A stretch of DNA of 64,000 bases from the NCBI RefSeq assembly GCF_000422725.1, contig NZ_AUGP01000018.1, positions 248,001 to 312,000 on the forward strand, in the 5' to 3' direction. Source of the DNA: Flavobacterium subsaxonicum WB 4.1-42 = DSM 21790 (GTDB taxonomy: Bacteria; Bacteroidota; Bacteroidia; Flavobacteriales; Flavobacteriaceae). The position numbers and the translations under genes are program-made. Positions within the stretch are counted from its first letter, which is position 1, and each line of letters starts with the position of its first letter. This document shows, piece by piece, positions 51,253-58,951 of this stretch. The notes below the pieces were generated by a model, which worked only from the letters and a program-made list of their open reading frames with translations, was not told the origin of the DNA and did not search any database.

Positions 51253-52035
51253 TTAGGTTGCGATTGCCTGTGGTAACATTTGTAAAAACGGTAAAGCCTT
51301 ATTATAATCAAGGTCAGGATATTCCAGCCCTAATTTACGAATGTTGTTGTAATAAACCTGATGCTGATTGTAATAGTATTTCTCTGATTGTATAAACCAT
51401 GCTTTGGCCCCGAGCTTTTGTGCGATGAACCACTTTTCTAAGAGGCGCGCGGTACGGCCATTGCCATCTTCGAATGGATGGATCTTTACAAAAACCAAAT
51501 GCAACAGTGCTGCATAAAATAGTACTTCAGCAAAAGATAATTCGGTGTCGAGCAAAATTTCCGTATCGCTGTATAGCTTTTGCATTTCAGTCGCTGCGAT
51601 ATCCGGGGTAGCGGCAACATACTCTATTTTGCCGTCATCGGTAATAACAAACATATTGCCTTTGCGGAGTTTGCCCTGCTGGCTTGTATGCAATATGTTT
51701 TTAGTGAGCAGTGCATGCGCCTTTAAAATAGTTGCAGGAGTTAGCTTGTTGACTGCTGCAAATTGGTAAGCGCCATACAGGTCGTCTATCTTTTGAGTAT
51801 AATCGGGTTGGTAATGCGCACCCAGGCGTTTGTGTTTAATAAACGAGTCCAGTTCTATATCTTCCCCTTCAATCTTAGAAGAGAATACTGCTGATACCGA
51901 TGTATAAAAACTAAAGGTACTTGTGGTAAGCTCGCTTTCCTGCAACGCTTCAAAATTTTCTTTTATAGATGAATCGAAGCTGTCTTTATAGGCTTGTAGT
52001 AGAGTGGTGGGGATTATTTGAAATGTTACTGGCAT
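51253..52035 (-). CDS. Fic-family protein
   Basis: A 260-residue Fic protein with the full catalytic motif HPFEDGNGRTAR near residue 182, so AMP-transfer (or related nucleotide transfer) to a target hydroxyl is likely. The N-terminal region has SAVFSSKIEGEDIEL; the TSAVFSSKIEGE-type segment corresponds to the SxxxE(G/N) inhibitory helix of Fic proteins that carry their own inhibitor. It is the last gene of a cluster with a PIN toxin pair. It might be a host-target enzyme or a toxin; no separate antitoxin is seen. Confidence 0.88.
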   Translation of the reverse strand: MPVTFQIIPTTLLQAYKDSFDSSIKENFEALQESELTTSTFSFYTSVSAVFSSKIEGEDIELDSFIKHKRLGAHYQPDYTQKIDDLYGAYQFAAVNKLTPATILKAHALLTKNILHTSQQGKLRKGNMFVITDDGKIEYVAATPDIAATEMQKLYSDTEILLDTELSFAEVLFYAALLHLVFVKIHPFEDGNGRTARLLEKWFIAQKLGAKAWFIQSEKYYYNQHQVYYNNIRKLGLEYPDLDYNKALPFLQMLPQAIAT

Positions 52036-52053
52036 TGAGAAAAGTAAGGTTTT

Positions 52054-52452
52054 TTATCGGGTAATCCAATTTTCAATTATTATACCTTCTATTCTTTTAA
52101 ACTCGCTAATATTTTCAGTTACCATTATTAAATTAGAAGAAATAGCAGTTGTGCCAATTAGTAAGTCGAAGTCGCTAATCATTTTTCCTATCTTTCTAAG
52201 TCTTGATTTTTCTTTGCCATATAAGTAAATGCAATCTATAATTGGCACGATCGTAATATGGCTGGCAAATGATTCTATGAGTTGAAGATTTTTCTGAACG
52301 TTAGAACTATGTTCAGCACCATAAATTAATTCGGCTAATGTAATTTCTGATATGGTAAAATTGAAAATGCCAACTTCATTGAATTTAGTTTCAAGATTGT
52401 ATTTTCCCCTAAAAAAGTGTACACAGATATTAGTGTCTAAAAGATATTTCAT
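52054..52452 (-). CDS. PIN-domain ribonuclease toxin (VapC-like)
   Basis: A 132-residue PIN protein. Acidic active-site residues are in MKYLLDTNICVHFF (Asp6), ISEITLAELIYGAEHS (Glu about 38 and 41) and KMISDFDLLIGTTAISS (Asp about 95), spaced as in VapC. Family knowledge predicts Mg-dependent RNA cleavage, usually of tRNA or rRNA. Its ATG overlaps the antitoxin stop by one base (TAATG), the classic TA layout. Confidence 0.88.
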   Translation of the reverse strand: MKYLLDTNICVHFFRGKYNLETKFNEVGIFNFTISEITLAELIYGAEHSSNVQKNLQLIESFASHITIVPIIDCIYLYGKEKSRLRKIGKMISDFDLLIGTTAISSNLIMVTENISEFKRIEGIIIENWITR

Positions 52453-52691
52453 TAAAAATTTTCGATGTCGCGATTATTAACCCTCGATTCTTTTATATCT
52501 CTTATTATCTCATCAGAATCTCTACTATCTTCCCAAGCACCAAATAATGAAGCTATGCTATTTATTTCTTTTGGTTCTTCAATAGATTCTGTCAACCCCA
52601 TAATTATTTTTTTCTTCGAAGTAAGATCAAGATTACTTAGAAGATCTATATATCTCTTTAAAGACGAATTGTTTAGGGTTATATTTGCCAT
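52452..52691 (-). CDS. Antitoxin of the PIN toxin
   Basis: A 79-residue, helical, charged protein (MANITLNNSSLKRYIDLLSN; ending REVNN-like RVNNRDIENF) encoded directly before the PIN toxin. The N-terminus looks like a DNA-binding part and the acidic C-terminus like a toxin-wrapping tail, but I cannot name its family. The start ATG 52691 is preferred over an in-frame extension to 52757, because the -7 element at 52709-52716 lies inside that extension. Confidence 0.78.
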   Translation of the reverse strand: MANITLNNSSLKRYIDLLSNLDLTSKKKIIMGLTESIEEPKEINSIASLFGAWEDSRDSDEIIRDIKESRVNNRDIENF

Positions 52692-52708
52692 TTTTAAAAT
52701 CTTTAAAC

Positions 52709-52716
52709 CAAAGGTA
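52709..52716 (-). promoter_or_regulatory. -7 promoter element of the toxin-antitoxin pair
   Basis: On the minus strand TACCTTTG, exact to TAnnTTTG, 17 bp before ATG 52691. Confidence 0.5.
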
Positions 52717-52766
52717 ATAAAATTAGGCGAAATATCTTGTCTATGTAAAAGTGTCAATAACTAAAA

Positions 52767-52816
52767 CCTTCAGCTTTCACCTCAGGTCTGTTATTTAATA
52801 TCTATTATCCAAATGT
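52767..52816. repeat. Degenerate direct-repeat copy of the htpG terminator region
   Basis: A 50-bp segment matching 54278-54327 at 42 of 50 positions by hand alignment. The hairpin arms of the intact copy are damaged here (CCTTCAGC against ACCTCAGG). Together the two copies bound the unknown 106-aa gene and the RelA/SpoT gene. Confidence 0.75.
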
Positions 52817-52826
52817 ATTATCAAAG

Positions 52827-53147
52827 CTATGCCTCTTTTTCAGCATAATCCAGCAACTGTAATGCGAGGTCAATATCTGTGATGGATTTGTTTAGGTTCA
52901 TTTTTTTTATAGCATTCAGGAAATAAGAAAAATCAAACAGTTTATAAAACTCGGCTCCGTTATAATCGTAGGGCGATTTACCGCCCGTTATATCGGTTTT
53001 AAAAAATTCGAGTTTGCTATTTAGTCCAAATGGCTTTGACATGTAAATTTCAAGAGATTCCGCATCGCTATTAAGTCTTTGTGTGTTACAAAAAGCTTCG
53101 TAGCTTCCGCCTTCATTAAAGTGATTTATTAAATCGGTTAATGTCAT
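52827..53147 (-). CDS. Unknown 106-aa acidic protein next to a RelA/SpoT gene
   Basis: A soluble, acidic protein (MTLTDLINHFNEGGSYEAF; ending QLLDYAEKEA) with aromatic-rich middle EFYKLFDFSYFLNAIKK and no known motif. It lies 72 bp after the RelA/SpoT-domain gene on the same strand, and the pair is bounded by two terminator-derived repeats. The size and acidity would suit an antitoxin or immunity role for the synthetase, but no direct evidence supports that. Confidence 0.65.
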   Translation of the reverse strand: MTLTDLINHFNEGGSYEAFCNTQRLNSDAESLEIYMSKPFGLNSKLEFFKTDITGGKSPYDYNGAEFYKLFDFSYFLNAIKKMNLNKSITDIDLALQLLDYAEKEA

Positions 53148-53219
53148 TAGTTTAAGTATCAGGTAATATAAATAAGTTTTACTGAAATAGAGTTTGTAAA
53201 GATCAACTTTTTAGATTTC

Positions 53220-54227
53220 TTAAAAGTCGAATGGTTCATCCTCCTCTGGAAATATAAGGTTAGGGTTTTTAATGTCTAGCATGGTTCTAACAAGTCCTTC
53301 ATGGCTAAAAAACACACCCTCATTTCTGATTCTGATTCTATCATTAATAGAGAAATTTGAATTTGGTTTAGAAGCACTTTCAACCATTTTAATGTCTTCA
53401 TCCAGAGCTTTTTCCAAATTTTCATTTATTAATAATTGTAATTCTTCCAGTGTGTTAATTTCAGATTCATTCAAATCCTTAAGCAAACCCGCATAGTCTT
53501 CGTTTTCGTCTTTATTTTGTATTGGTAATGCCTTATCTAGCGTGGCTGAAAGTATATCAACATTTAGAGTTAATTTTTTGGTTTCGATATTACTTAAGTT
53601 TATTTCATGTTTGTAATCGCTCCTTTCTATTAGTAATCTATCAAATTCTAAATCTACTATTTCTAATAAAGCCGATGCTCGGCCAATTGAACGAAGAAGT
53701 TCTTTAGGCACACTTTCTTCTTGCTTATATTGAAAAGTATTTGAAACTTCAGCCCACATATGTTGGCTAAGAGTTCTTATTTGAATTTCAAACTTTATAT
53801 TATCTAGCTCTTTATAGGAAGGTACACTTGTCCATTCCTGAGGTATTCTTCCAATAATATGAATTGATGAATAACCAAATTGATTGTTTTGTAGCTTATC
53901 GATTGTATTATGAATTTTTACTTCATTAAATGTTTTGCTAAGTAGTTTTGAAACTTTTTCGACATCTGTCTTAAAAAGTAAAATTACTCTTAGACCAATT
54001 AGATCTTGTAATTCCTTAATTGACTTCTTTATGTTAAAGCGTCCGCTATTAACCTTGTCAAAAATTGATTCCCACTTTTTAACCCTTGTTTGAATAGGAA
54101 AACCAAGCGAAATACCTTCGTCTAAAAATAACTTTTCAATCTCATTTTTCACTACTTCACAGGTTCTGATACTGATTGGCAATAGCTCTTCATGTTCTTT
54201 TTGAAAGGCATCGAATTTATCATTCAT
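53220..54227 (-). CDS. RelA/SpoT synthetase-domain protein
   Basis: A 335-residue protein with a (p)ppGpp synthetase-like domain at residues about 20-200: RVKKWESIFDKV (ATP-binding RxKxxxS), ELQDLIGLRVIL with the metal Asp, GYSSIHI (GTP side) and FEIQIRTLSQHMWAEVSNTF with the catalytic Gln/Glu. The usual WAE..H is WAEVSN, so His is replaced by Asn. The C-terminal ~130 residues are acidic and unlike the hydrolase or regulatory domains of long RSH proteins. ATG 54227 is chosen; the upstream extension enters noncoding DNA. Products may be (p)ppGpp or, as in toxSAS, tRNA or ATP modification. Confidence 0.85.
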   Translation of the reverse strand: MNDKFDAFQKEHEELLPISIRTCEVVKNEIEKLFLDEGISLGFPIQTRVKKWESIFDKVNSGRFNIKKSIKELQDLIGLRVILLFKTDVEKVSKLLSKTFNEVKIHNTIDKLQNNQFGYSSIHIIGRIPQEWTSVPSYKELDNIKFEIQIRTLSQHMWAEVSNTFQYKQEESVPKELLRSIGRASALLEIVDLEFDRLLIERSDYKHEINLSNIETKKLTLNVDILSATLDKALPIQNKDENEDYAGLLKDLNESEINTLEELQLLINENLEKALDEDIKMVESASKPNSNFSINDRIRIRNEGVFFSHEGLVRTMLDIKNPNLIFPEEDEPFDF

Positions 54228-54277
54228 AATTGAGGGGTATAAGAGCACCAATGTACAAATTATCTTAAACAAAAAAA

Positions 54278-54297
54278 CCTGCAGCTTTCGCTGCAGG
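54278..54297 (-). terminator. Terminator of htpG
   Basis: Perfect 8-bp stem CCTGCAGC / GCTGCAGG with a TTTC loop, and a 7-base A run at 54271-54277 that is a T tract on the minus strand. Confidence 0.88.
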
Positions 54298-54327
54298 TCT
54301 ATTATTTAACATCTATTATCCGGATGT
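54278..54327. repeat. Intact copy of the repeat bounding the RelA/SpoT module
   Basis: This 50-bp block contains the htpG terminator hairpin and about 30 bp of flank. A diverged copy lies at 52767-52816. The two copies enclose 1461 bp that carry exactly two genes. Confidence 0.75.
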
Positions 54328-54328
54328 C

Positions 54329-56218
54329 TTATTTTATAAGCTCAAAGCTACGCTTAACAAAAGCGGTAAGCTCTTCGCCTTTAAGCAGGTTCTGGCTAAG
54401 TTTAGCAAGGTCTAAAGCCTGTTTAATTGCGGCTTCGCGCTGTGCATCATCAGTATTGGCAAGAATGGCACCGGCAAATTCGCTATTAGTGTTAACCACA
54501 AGGTTATACATATCCGGGAAGTTGTTCATACCAAACATACCGCCACCACCGCTGGTCTGGCTCATTTCTTTCATACGGCGCATAAACTCCGGCTGCGTAA
54601 TCATAAACGGCGCACTGTTGCTGTCCATCGCCTCAAGCTGAACGGTATAACCTGTAGCAGGCACAACCGCCTCAATAGCTGTTTTAAGCTTGTCTTTTTC
54701 TTCGTCAGACAGTTTAGAAATAGCTTCCTCATCTTTATTGATCAGCTTGTTTACGTTGTCTGAATCGACACGTACAAACGTAAGCTTATCATTATCGCTT
54801 TCCAGTTTCTGGATAAGGTGCGATACAATTGGCGAATCTAAAAGCACTACCTCGTAGCCTTTATCTTTAGCGGCAGAAATATAACCGTGCTGTGCCTCTT
54901 TGTTAGATGCATAGAGCACAACTAACCTGCCATCTTTATCGGTCTGGTTAGGGGCAAGGGCTTCTTTAAGTTCTTCAAGGGTGTAGTACTTATCGTCTAC
55001 CGTTGGGTATAGTACAAATGCACCTGCTTTTTCGTAGAATTTAGGTTCGCTAAGCATACCGTATTCTAACACGATTTTAATATCGTTCCATTTTTGCTCA
55101 AAATCCTCACGGTTTTCGCTGAACAAAGATTTAAGTTTATCGGCTACCTTACGGGTAATGTAGTTGGATATTTTTTTAACGGCGCCATCGGCCTGTAGGT
55201 ACGAACGCGACACGTTTAGCGGAATATCCGGACTGTCGATTACACCACGAAGCATGGTTAAAAATTCGGGTACAATTCCTTCTACATTGTCAGTTACATA
55301 TACCTGGTTTTGATACAGTTGTATCTTGTCTTTCTGGATTTGAAGCTCAGACGACATTTTAGGGAAATATAAAATACCTGTTAAGTTAAAAGGATAGTCT
55401 ACATTAAGGTGAATGTTAAACAATGGCTCGTCGTACTGCGTTGGGTACAGTTCATGGTAAAAATCGCTGTAATCAGCTTCAGTCAGGTCAGCCGGTTGCT
55501 TGGTCCATGCCGGGTTAGGGTTGTTGATAATGGTGTCAACTTCCACTTCTTCGGGCTGGTAGTCTGTTGGAGCATCCTCCGGAACAGGCAGGTTCTCAGT
55601 ATGGGTACCAAATTTAATTGGCACCGGCATAAACTTGTTGTATTTTTTAAGCAGGTCCCTGATTTTACCTTCTTCTAAAAACTCTAAAGAATCTTCGGCA
55701 ATATGAAGGATAATCTCTGTACCGCGTGTAGTTTTATCGGCCGGCTCTAACGTAAACTCAGGGCTGCCATCGCAAACCCAGTGTACAGCAGGTTCGTCTT
55801 TGTATGATTTGGTTACAATCTCAACTTTTTCGGCCACCATAAAGGCAGAATAAAAACCAAGGCCAAAGTGGCCAATAATACCGCTGTCTTTAGCCGAGTC
55901 TTTGTATTTCTCTAAAAACTCTTCTGCACCACTAAAAGCTACCTGGTTAATGTATTTTTCTACCTCGTCGGCAGTCATACCAAGACCCTGGTCTGTAATG
56001 TAAATTTTCTTGTCGTCTTTATCTATCCTAACCTCAATTATGGGGTTGCCATACTCAACGGCAGTTTCGCCAATGTTGGTAAGGTGTTTTAGCTTTAGGG
56101 TAGCATCGGTAGCGTTACTTACCAGCTCGCGCAAAAAGATTTCGTGATCGCTGTATAAAAATTTCTTGATTAAGGGAAAGATGTTTTCTACCGAAACATT
56201 AATTTTTCCTGTTGTCAT
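54329..56218 (-). CDS. htpG: Hsp90-family chaperone HtpG
   Basis: A 629-residue chaperone. The N-terminal GHKL ATP-binding domain has FLRELVSNATDATLKLKHL, TDQGLGMTADEVEKYI and GHFGLGFYSAFMVA; the middle domain includes DIPLNVSRSYLQAD with the catalytic Arg, and a C-terminal dimerisation domain follows. It folds client proteins with ATP under heat and other stress. I start at ATG 56218 (MTTGKINVSVENIFP); the frame is open to 56293 but has no family similarity there. The gene is monocistronic with its own terminator. Confidence 0.94.
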   Translation of the reverse strand: MTTGKINVSVENIFPLIKKFLYSDHEIFLRELVSNATDATLKLKHLTNIGETAVEYGNPIIEVRIDKDDKKIYITDQGLGMTADEVEKYINQVAFSGAEEFLEKYKDSAKDSGIIGHFGLGFYSAFMVAEKVEIVTKSYKDEPAVHWVCDGSPEFTLEPADKTTRGTEIILHIAEDSLEFLEEGKIRDLLKKYNKFMPVPIKFGTHTENLPVPEDAPTDYQPEEVEVDTIINNPNPAWTKQPADLTEADYSDFYHELYPTQYDEPLFNIHLNVDYPFNLTGILYFPKMSSELQIQKDKIQLYQNQVYVTDNVEGIVPEFLTMLRGVIDSPDIPLNVSRSYLQADGAVKKISNYITRKVADKLKSLFSENREDFEQKWNDIKIVLEYGMLSEPKFYEKAGAFVLYPTVDDKYYTLEELKEALAPNQTDKDGRLVVLYASNKEAQHGYISAAKDKGYEVVLLDSPIVSHLIQKLESDNDKLTFVRVDSDNVNKLINKDEEAISKLSDEEKDKLKTAIEAVVPATGYTVQLEAMDSNSAPFMITQPEFMRRMKEMSQTSGGGGMFGMNNFPDMYNLVVNTNSEFAGAILANTDDAQREAAIKQALDLAKLSQNLLKGEELTAFVKRSFELIK

Positions 56219-56562
56219 AGTGAATAGGTTTTTTGTTTGTACAACAGCACAGTCAAATAAGATACCAATTTTTGATTGGTGACAAATTGGCATTTTTATA
56301 GGCCCTTTGGCTGTTTTGTTGCAACCGACTGTTAAAAAAAAAGATTTTAAGAAAAGATTAATACGCCAGTGTGCTGAAAACTAAAATGCAGCATACTTCT
56401 TTAAAATCAATTAATTTGGAAGTATTTATGTTGTAAGAATTTATGTTTTATTAGAGTATTTCCTGTTAAAAAAACGGCACAGCTATTGTAAAGTAGCCTG
56501 TAATTGCTGTAACTTTATACTGTAAAACACATGCAATTAAAATGTAAACCTATTTAACTATT
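56219..56562. other. Intergenic region between htpG and a lipocalin-like gene
   Basis: A 344-bp divergent gap, AT-rich, with no coding potential. It contains a short inverted repeat ACCAAT...ATTGGT (56264-56269 and 56275-56280). No clear TAnnTTTG element was found before either start. Confidence 0.5.
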
Positions 56563-57012
56563 ATGAAAAAATTATTGTCTTTATGCATGCTGGTGGCGTT
56601 GTTTGCTTCATGCGGGTCGTTGGACCAAAAATCTCAGGTGGGCCTTAAAGGTAACTGGACTATTAGCAGCGTTACATATCCGGGGTCTGAATACATTAAA
56701 GTAACCTCTTTTGATGTAGCCGACTCTAAATGTTTTGAAGGCAGCTCTTGGAACTTTATCTCTAATAATAATAAAGGTACCATGACACTTACAAAAGCAG
56801 ACTGCCCGGCTTTTACCAGCCCTATAGTTTGGACAATTACTAAAGAAGGCGCTTTTAACTTTAAAATTACCGAAGGCGAAAAAGCCAAAAGGGTAACACA
56901 GGGCTACACACTACAGATAAGGAATCAGACTGAGAGTTCTTTCCAATTGGTAGATAATGTAACCGTAGGTGGTAAAACGGTAGAGGTAACGTACCAGTTT
57001 AGCAAAATTTAA
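56563..57012 (+). CDS. Lipocalin-like lipoprotein
   Basis: A 149-residue protein with a lipoprotein signal (MKKLLSLCMLVALFASC, Cys17). The mature domain starts GLKGNWTISSVTYPGSEYI and continues with short beta strands containing GSSWNFISNNNKGTMTLT and ending VEVTYQFSKI, consistent with a lipocalin-like barrel common in Bacteroidota. The ligand is unknown. It is 28 bp upstream of the OmpA-like gene and is probably cotranscribed with it. Confidence 0.78.
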   Translation: MKKLLSLCMLVALFASCGSLDQKSQVGLKGNWTISSVTYPGSEYIKVTSFDVADSKCFEGSSWNFISNNNKGTMTLTKADCPAFTSPIVWTITKEGAFNFKITEGEKAKRVTQGYTLQIRNQTESSFQLVDNVTVGGKTVEVTYQFSKI

Positions 57013-57040
57013 TCAATAAACACACAATAAATACAACAAC

Positions 57041-57736
57041 ATGAAAACAACAAAAATCTATTTACTGGCCCTTGCTTTTGTAGCCTCTGTGGGCTTTACA
57101 TCGTGCGAGGCAGTTAAAAATACAAACAATACCCAAAGAGGTGTTGGTATAGGTGCTGCATCCGGTGCTGTAATTGGCGGTGTGTTAGGTAACAACATTG
57201 GTAAAGGTGGTAACACTGCTCTTGGCGCTATTATTGGCGGTGTAGTTGGTGGTACCGTTGGTGGTGTTATTGGTAACAGGATGGATAAACAAGCCCAGAA
57301 AATTGATGAGGCACTACCGGGTGCTGAAGTAGAAAGGGTAGGAGAAGGTATTAAAATTACCCTTGGCGAAAACTCTGTAAACTTCGACCTTAATAAAGCT
57401 ACACTAACATCTACAGCTAAGGCAAACCTTGATAAGCTTGTGCCGGTATTTAATGAGTACCCGGATACTAACATCCAGATATTTGGTTACACAGATAGCA
57501 GCGGTAGCGATGAGTACAACCTTAACCTTTCTGAACAAAGGGCAGCATCTGTAAGGAGTTACTTAGGTGGTAAAGGTATTAGCACATCTCGTATTGTAGC
57601 TAAAGGTATGGGCGAAGTAGACCCGATTGCCGACAATACTACTAAAGAAGGTATGGCTAAAAACAGGCGTGTAGAGTTTGCTATTACTGCAAACGAGAAA
57701 ATGGTACAGGATGCCCAAAAAGAAGTTAAACAATAG
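57041..57736 (+). CDS. OmpA-family lipoprotein (Gly-zipper plus OmpA domain)
   Basis: A 231-residue protein with a lipoprotein signal (MKTTKIYLLALAFVASVGFTSC, Cys22), then a glycine zipper (GVGIGAASGAVIGGVLGNNIG and GGVVGGTVGGVIGNR, residues about 34-78) that can cross or associate with a membrane. The C-terminal OmpA domain (from about residue 100) has the peptidoglycan-binding pattern IQIFGYTDSSGSDEYNLNLSEQRA...VRSYLGGKGI and NRRVEFAI. It is close to E. coli YiaD in layout and links the outer membrane to peptidoglycan. Confidence 0.9.
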   Translation: MKTTKIYLLALAFVASVGFTSCEAVKNTNNTQRGVGIGAASGAVIGGVLGNNIGKGGNTALGAIIGGVVGGTVGGVIGNRMDKQAQKIDEALPGAEVERVGEGIKITLGENSVNFDLNKATLTSTAKANLDKLVPVFNEYPDTNIQIFGYTDSSGSDEYNLNLSEQRAASVRSYLGGKGISTSRIVAKGMGEVDPIADNTTKEGMAKNRRVEFAITANEKMVQDAQKEVKQ

Positions 57737-57763
57737 TAAGACAGCTTATTATTGCCATAATAG

Positions 57764-57794
57764 AAACGCCCCATGCAGTTAGCATGGGGCGTTT
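57764..57794 (+). terminator. Terminator of the OmpA-like gene
   Basis: Perfect 13-bp stem (57764-57776 and 57782-57794), 5-nt loop, GC core, ending in TTTT. It lies 27 bp after the stop. Confidence 0.88.
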
Positions 57795-57856
57795 TATGTA
57801 GTAGGTGTGTTTAGTAATTTAAATAGAAGGCGTATTCCTTAAATTCCCGTGGGGAA

Positions 57857-58489
57857 TTACCTCCAGTCGTTATCAGACCTGTTACGGCCAAGATAAAGTG
57901 TTAAGCCAATAGATGCGTTAAACTGTCCGCCAACAAATGCTTTAGGGCCGTATGGCGTACGAAATTCTCCGCTGTAGTTAAAGTGCTGGCTAAAGTGCAC
58001 TGTGTAAGCCGCATCTACATGCAGGGCTAAATTTTCAGCAAGCCAAAATTGTGGTGTTAAACCTAAAATAAGGTCTCCCATAGCATCAGTGTCTCTCTGA
58101 CTTGGGCGAATGGTTGGGCTGTTAGATTTAAACATACCAACTCCTAAACCACCATGGGCTAATACGTTAAAATAACCATTGGTAGCATCGGGTAAAGAAA
58201 TGTAACGGCCTAAGTTGTATATTGCATGCGCAGTAAGGCGGTTGTACTTTACGCCTTCGTCGGCATCATTATAAAACTCATCGTGTCCAAAGTCGCCTTT
58301 TACACCCCAGTATTCGTTAAACATATACCTTCCGCCAATGTTAAAATGGGCGTTATCCGTCAATCCGGGCTTGCCGGAGATACCAATTCCATACCCTGCC
58401 TCGACAGAATATTGTCCAAAACTTCGTTGAGAATACATTGATACTGAGCACAGTAGAGCAACGATTAGTAAAGTAAAACTTGTTTTCAT
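57857..58489 (-). CDS. Outer-membrane beta-barrel protein
   Basis: A 210-residue protein with a signal peptide (MKTSFTLLIVALLCSVSMYS), then repeated strand-turn units: FGQYSVEAGYGIGISGKPG, FNIGGRYMFNEYWGVKGDFG, HAIYNLGRYISLPD and a final strand GGQFNASIGLTLYLGR. This is the small eight-strand OmpX/OmpW-type barrel of Bacteroidota. Function unknown; these often bind or shield the surface. It is monocistronic on the minus strand and converges with the OmpA-like gene across its terminator. Confidence 0.83.
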   Translation of the reverse strand: MKTSFTLLIVALLCSVSMYSQRSFGQYSVEAGYGIGISGKPGLTDNAHFNIGGRYMFNEYWGVKGDFGHDEFYNDADEGVKYNRLTAHAIYNLGRYISLPDATNGYFNVLAHGGLGVGMFKSNSPTIRPSQRDTDAMGDLILGLTPQFWLAENLALHVDAAYTVHFSQHFNYSGEFRTPYGPKAFVGGQFNASIGLTLYLGRNRSDNDWR

Positions 58490-58918
58490 AGGAGATTTTT
58501 AAGGAATTGTAAAAATATTAATATTTCTTTAACATATTACAAAAATTATAACAATATGTAATATATTTGTAATACTCTCATATTCAGTGTTTTATGTGTA
58601 AAATTGGCGAGTAATTTCCTGCATATTTTACGTAAGTAGAAAAAATTCTGTTAAAATGTTAATGTTAAATATGTCAGATAAAGTAAAAATTATCTATTTC
58701 GTAGATAATTTAATACTATTGGCTTGTTTCTCATAATGTTAAAATTTTAAAATTTAAAACCATGCCGTGTTTTTAAACGTAAATAGATGAGAGGATTAGT
58801 TGCTATGAGAATGATTAATTCTTCGTGGAATGTGTTTTTATTGGTTAGGTTTTATAAGGGTGCTTAAATTTTATTTGGGCACCCTTATTATATTAACAAA
58901 CAATTGGTCTTAAATCGA
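58490..58918. other. Noncoding region with hairpins; possible small transcript
   Basis: This AT-rich gap holds a perfect inverted repeat (58687-58696 and 58702-58711) and, at 58854-58888, a GC-cored hairpin (ATAAGGGTGC / GCACCCTTAT, 15-nt loop) that could end a transcript. Between them a 26-codon ORF (58787-58867) starts with ATG but has no ribosome-binding site and no similarity that I know. A small RNA is conceivable; evidence is weak. Confidence 0.4.
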
Positions 58919-58926
58919 TATTTTTG
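58919..58926 (+). promoter_or_regulatory. -7 promoter element of the ABC ATPase gene
   Basis: TATTTTTG, 25 bp before ATG 58952. The in-frame TTG at 58904 lies upstream of it and is unlikely to be a start. Confidence 0.5.
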
Positions 58927-58951
58927 CAGTGCAATACAACCCATTAAGATA

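Noticed and set aside
53272..53707. Plus-strand open frames opposite the RelA/SpoT gene
   Set aside because: They lie opposite conserved synthetase and C-terminal coding sequence and show no family motifs.
56264..56280. CIRCE-like or heat-shock operator before htpG
   Set aside because: The arms are only 6 bp (ACCAAT/ATTGGT) and do not match the CIRCE consensus.
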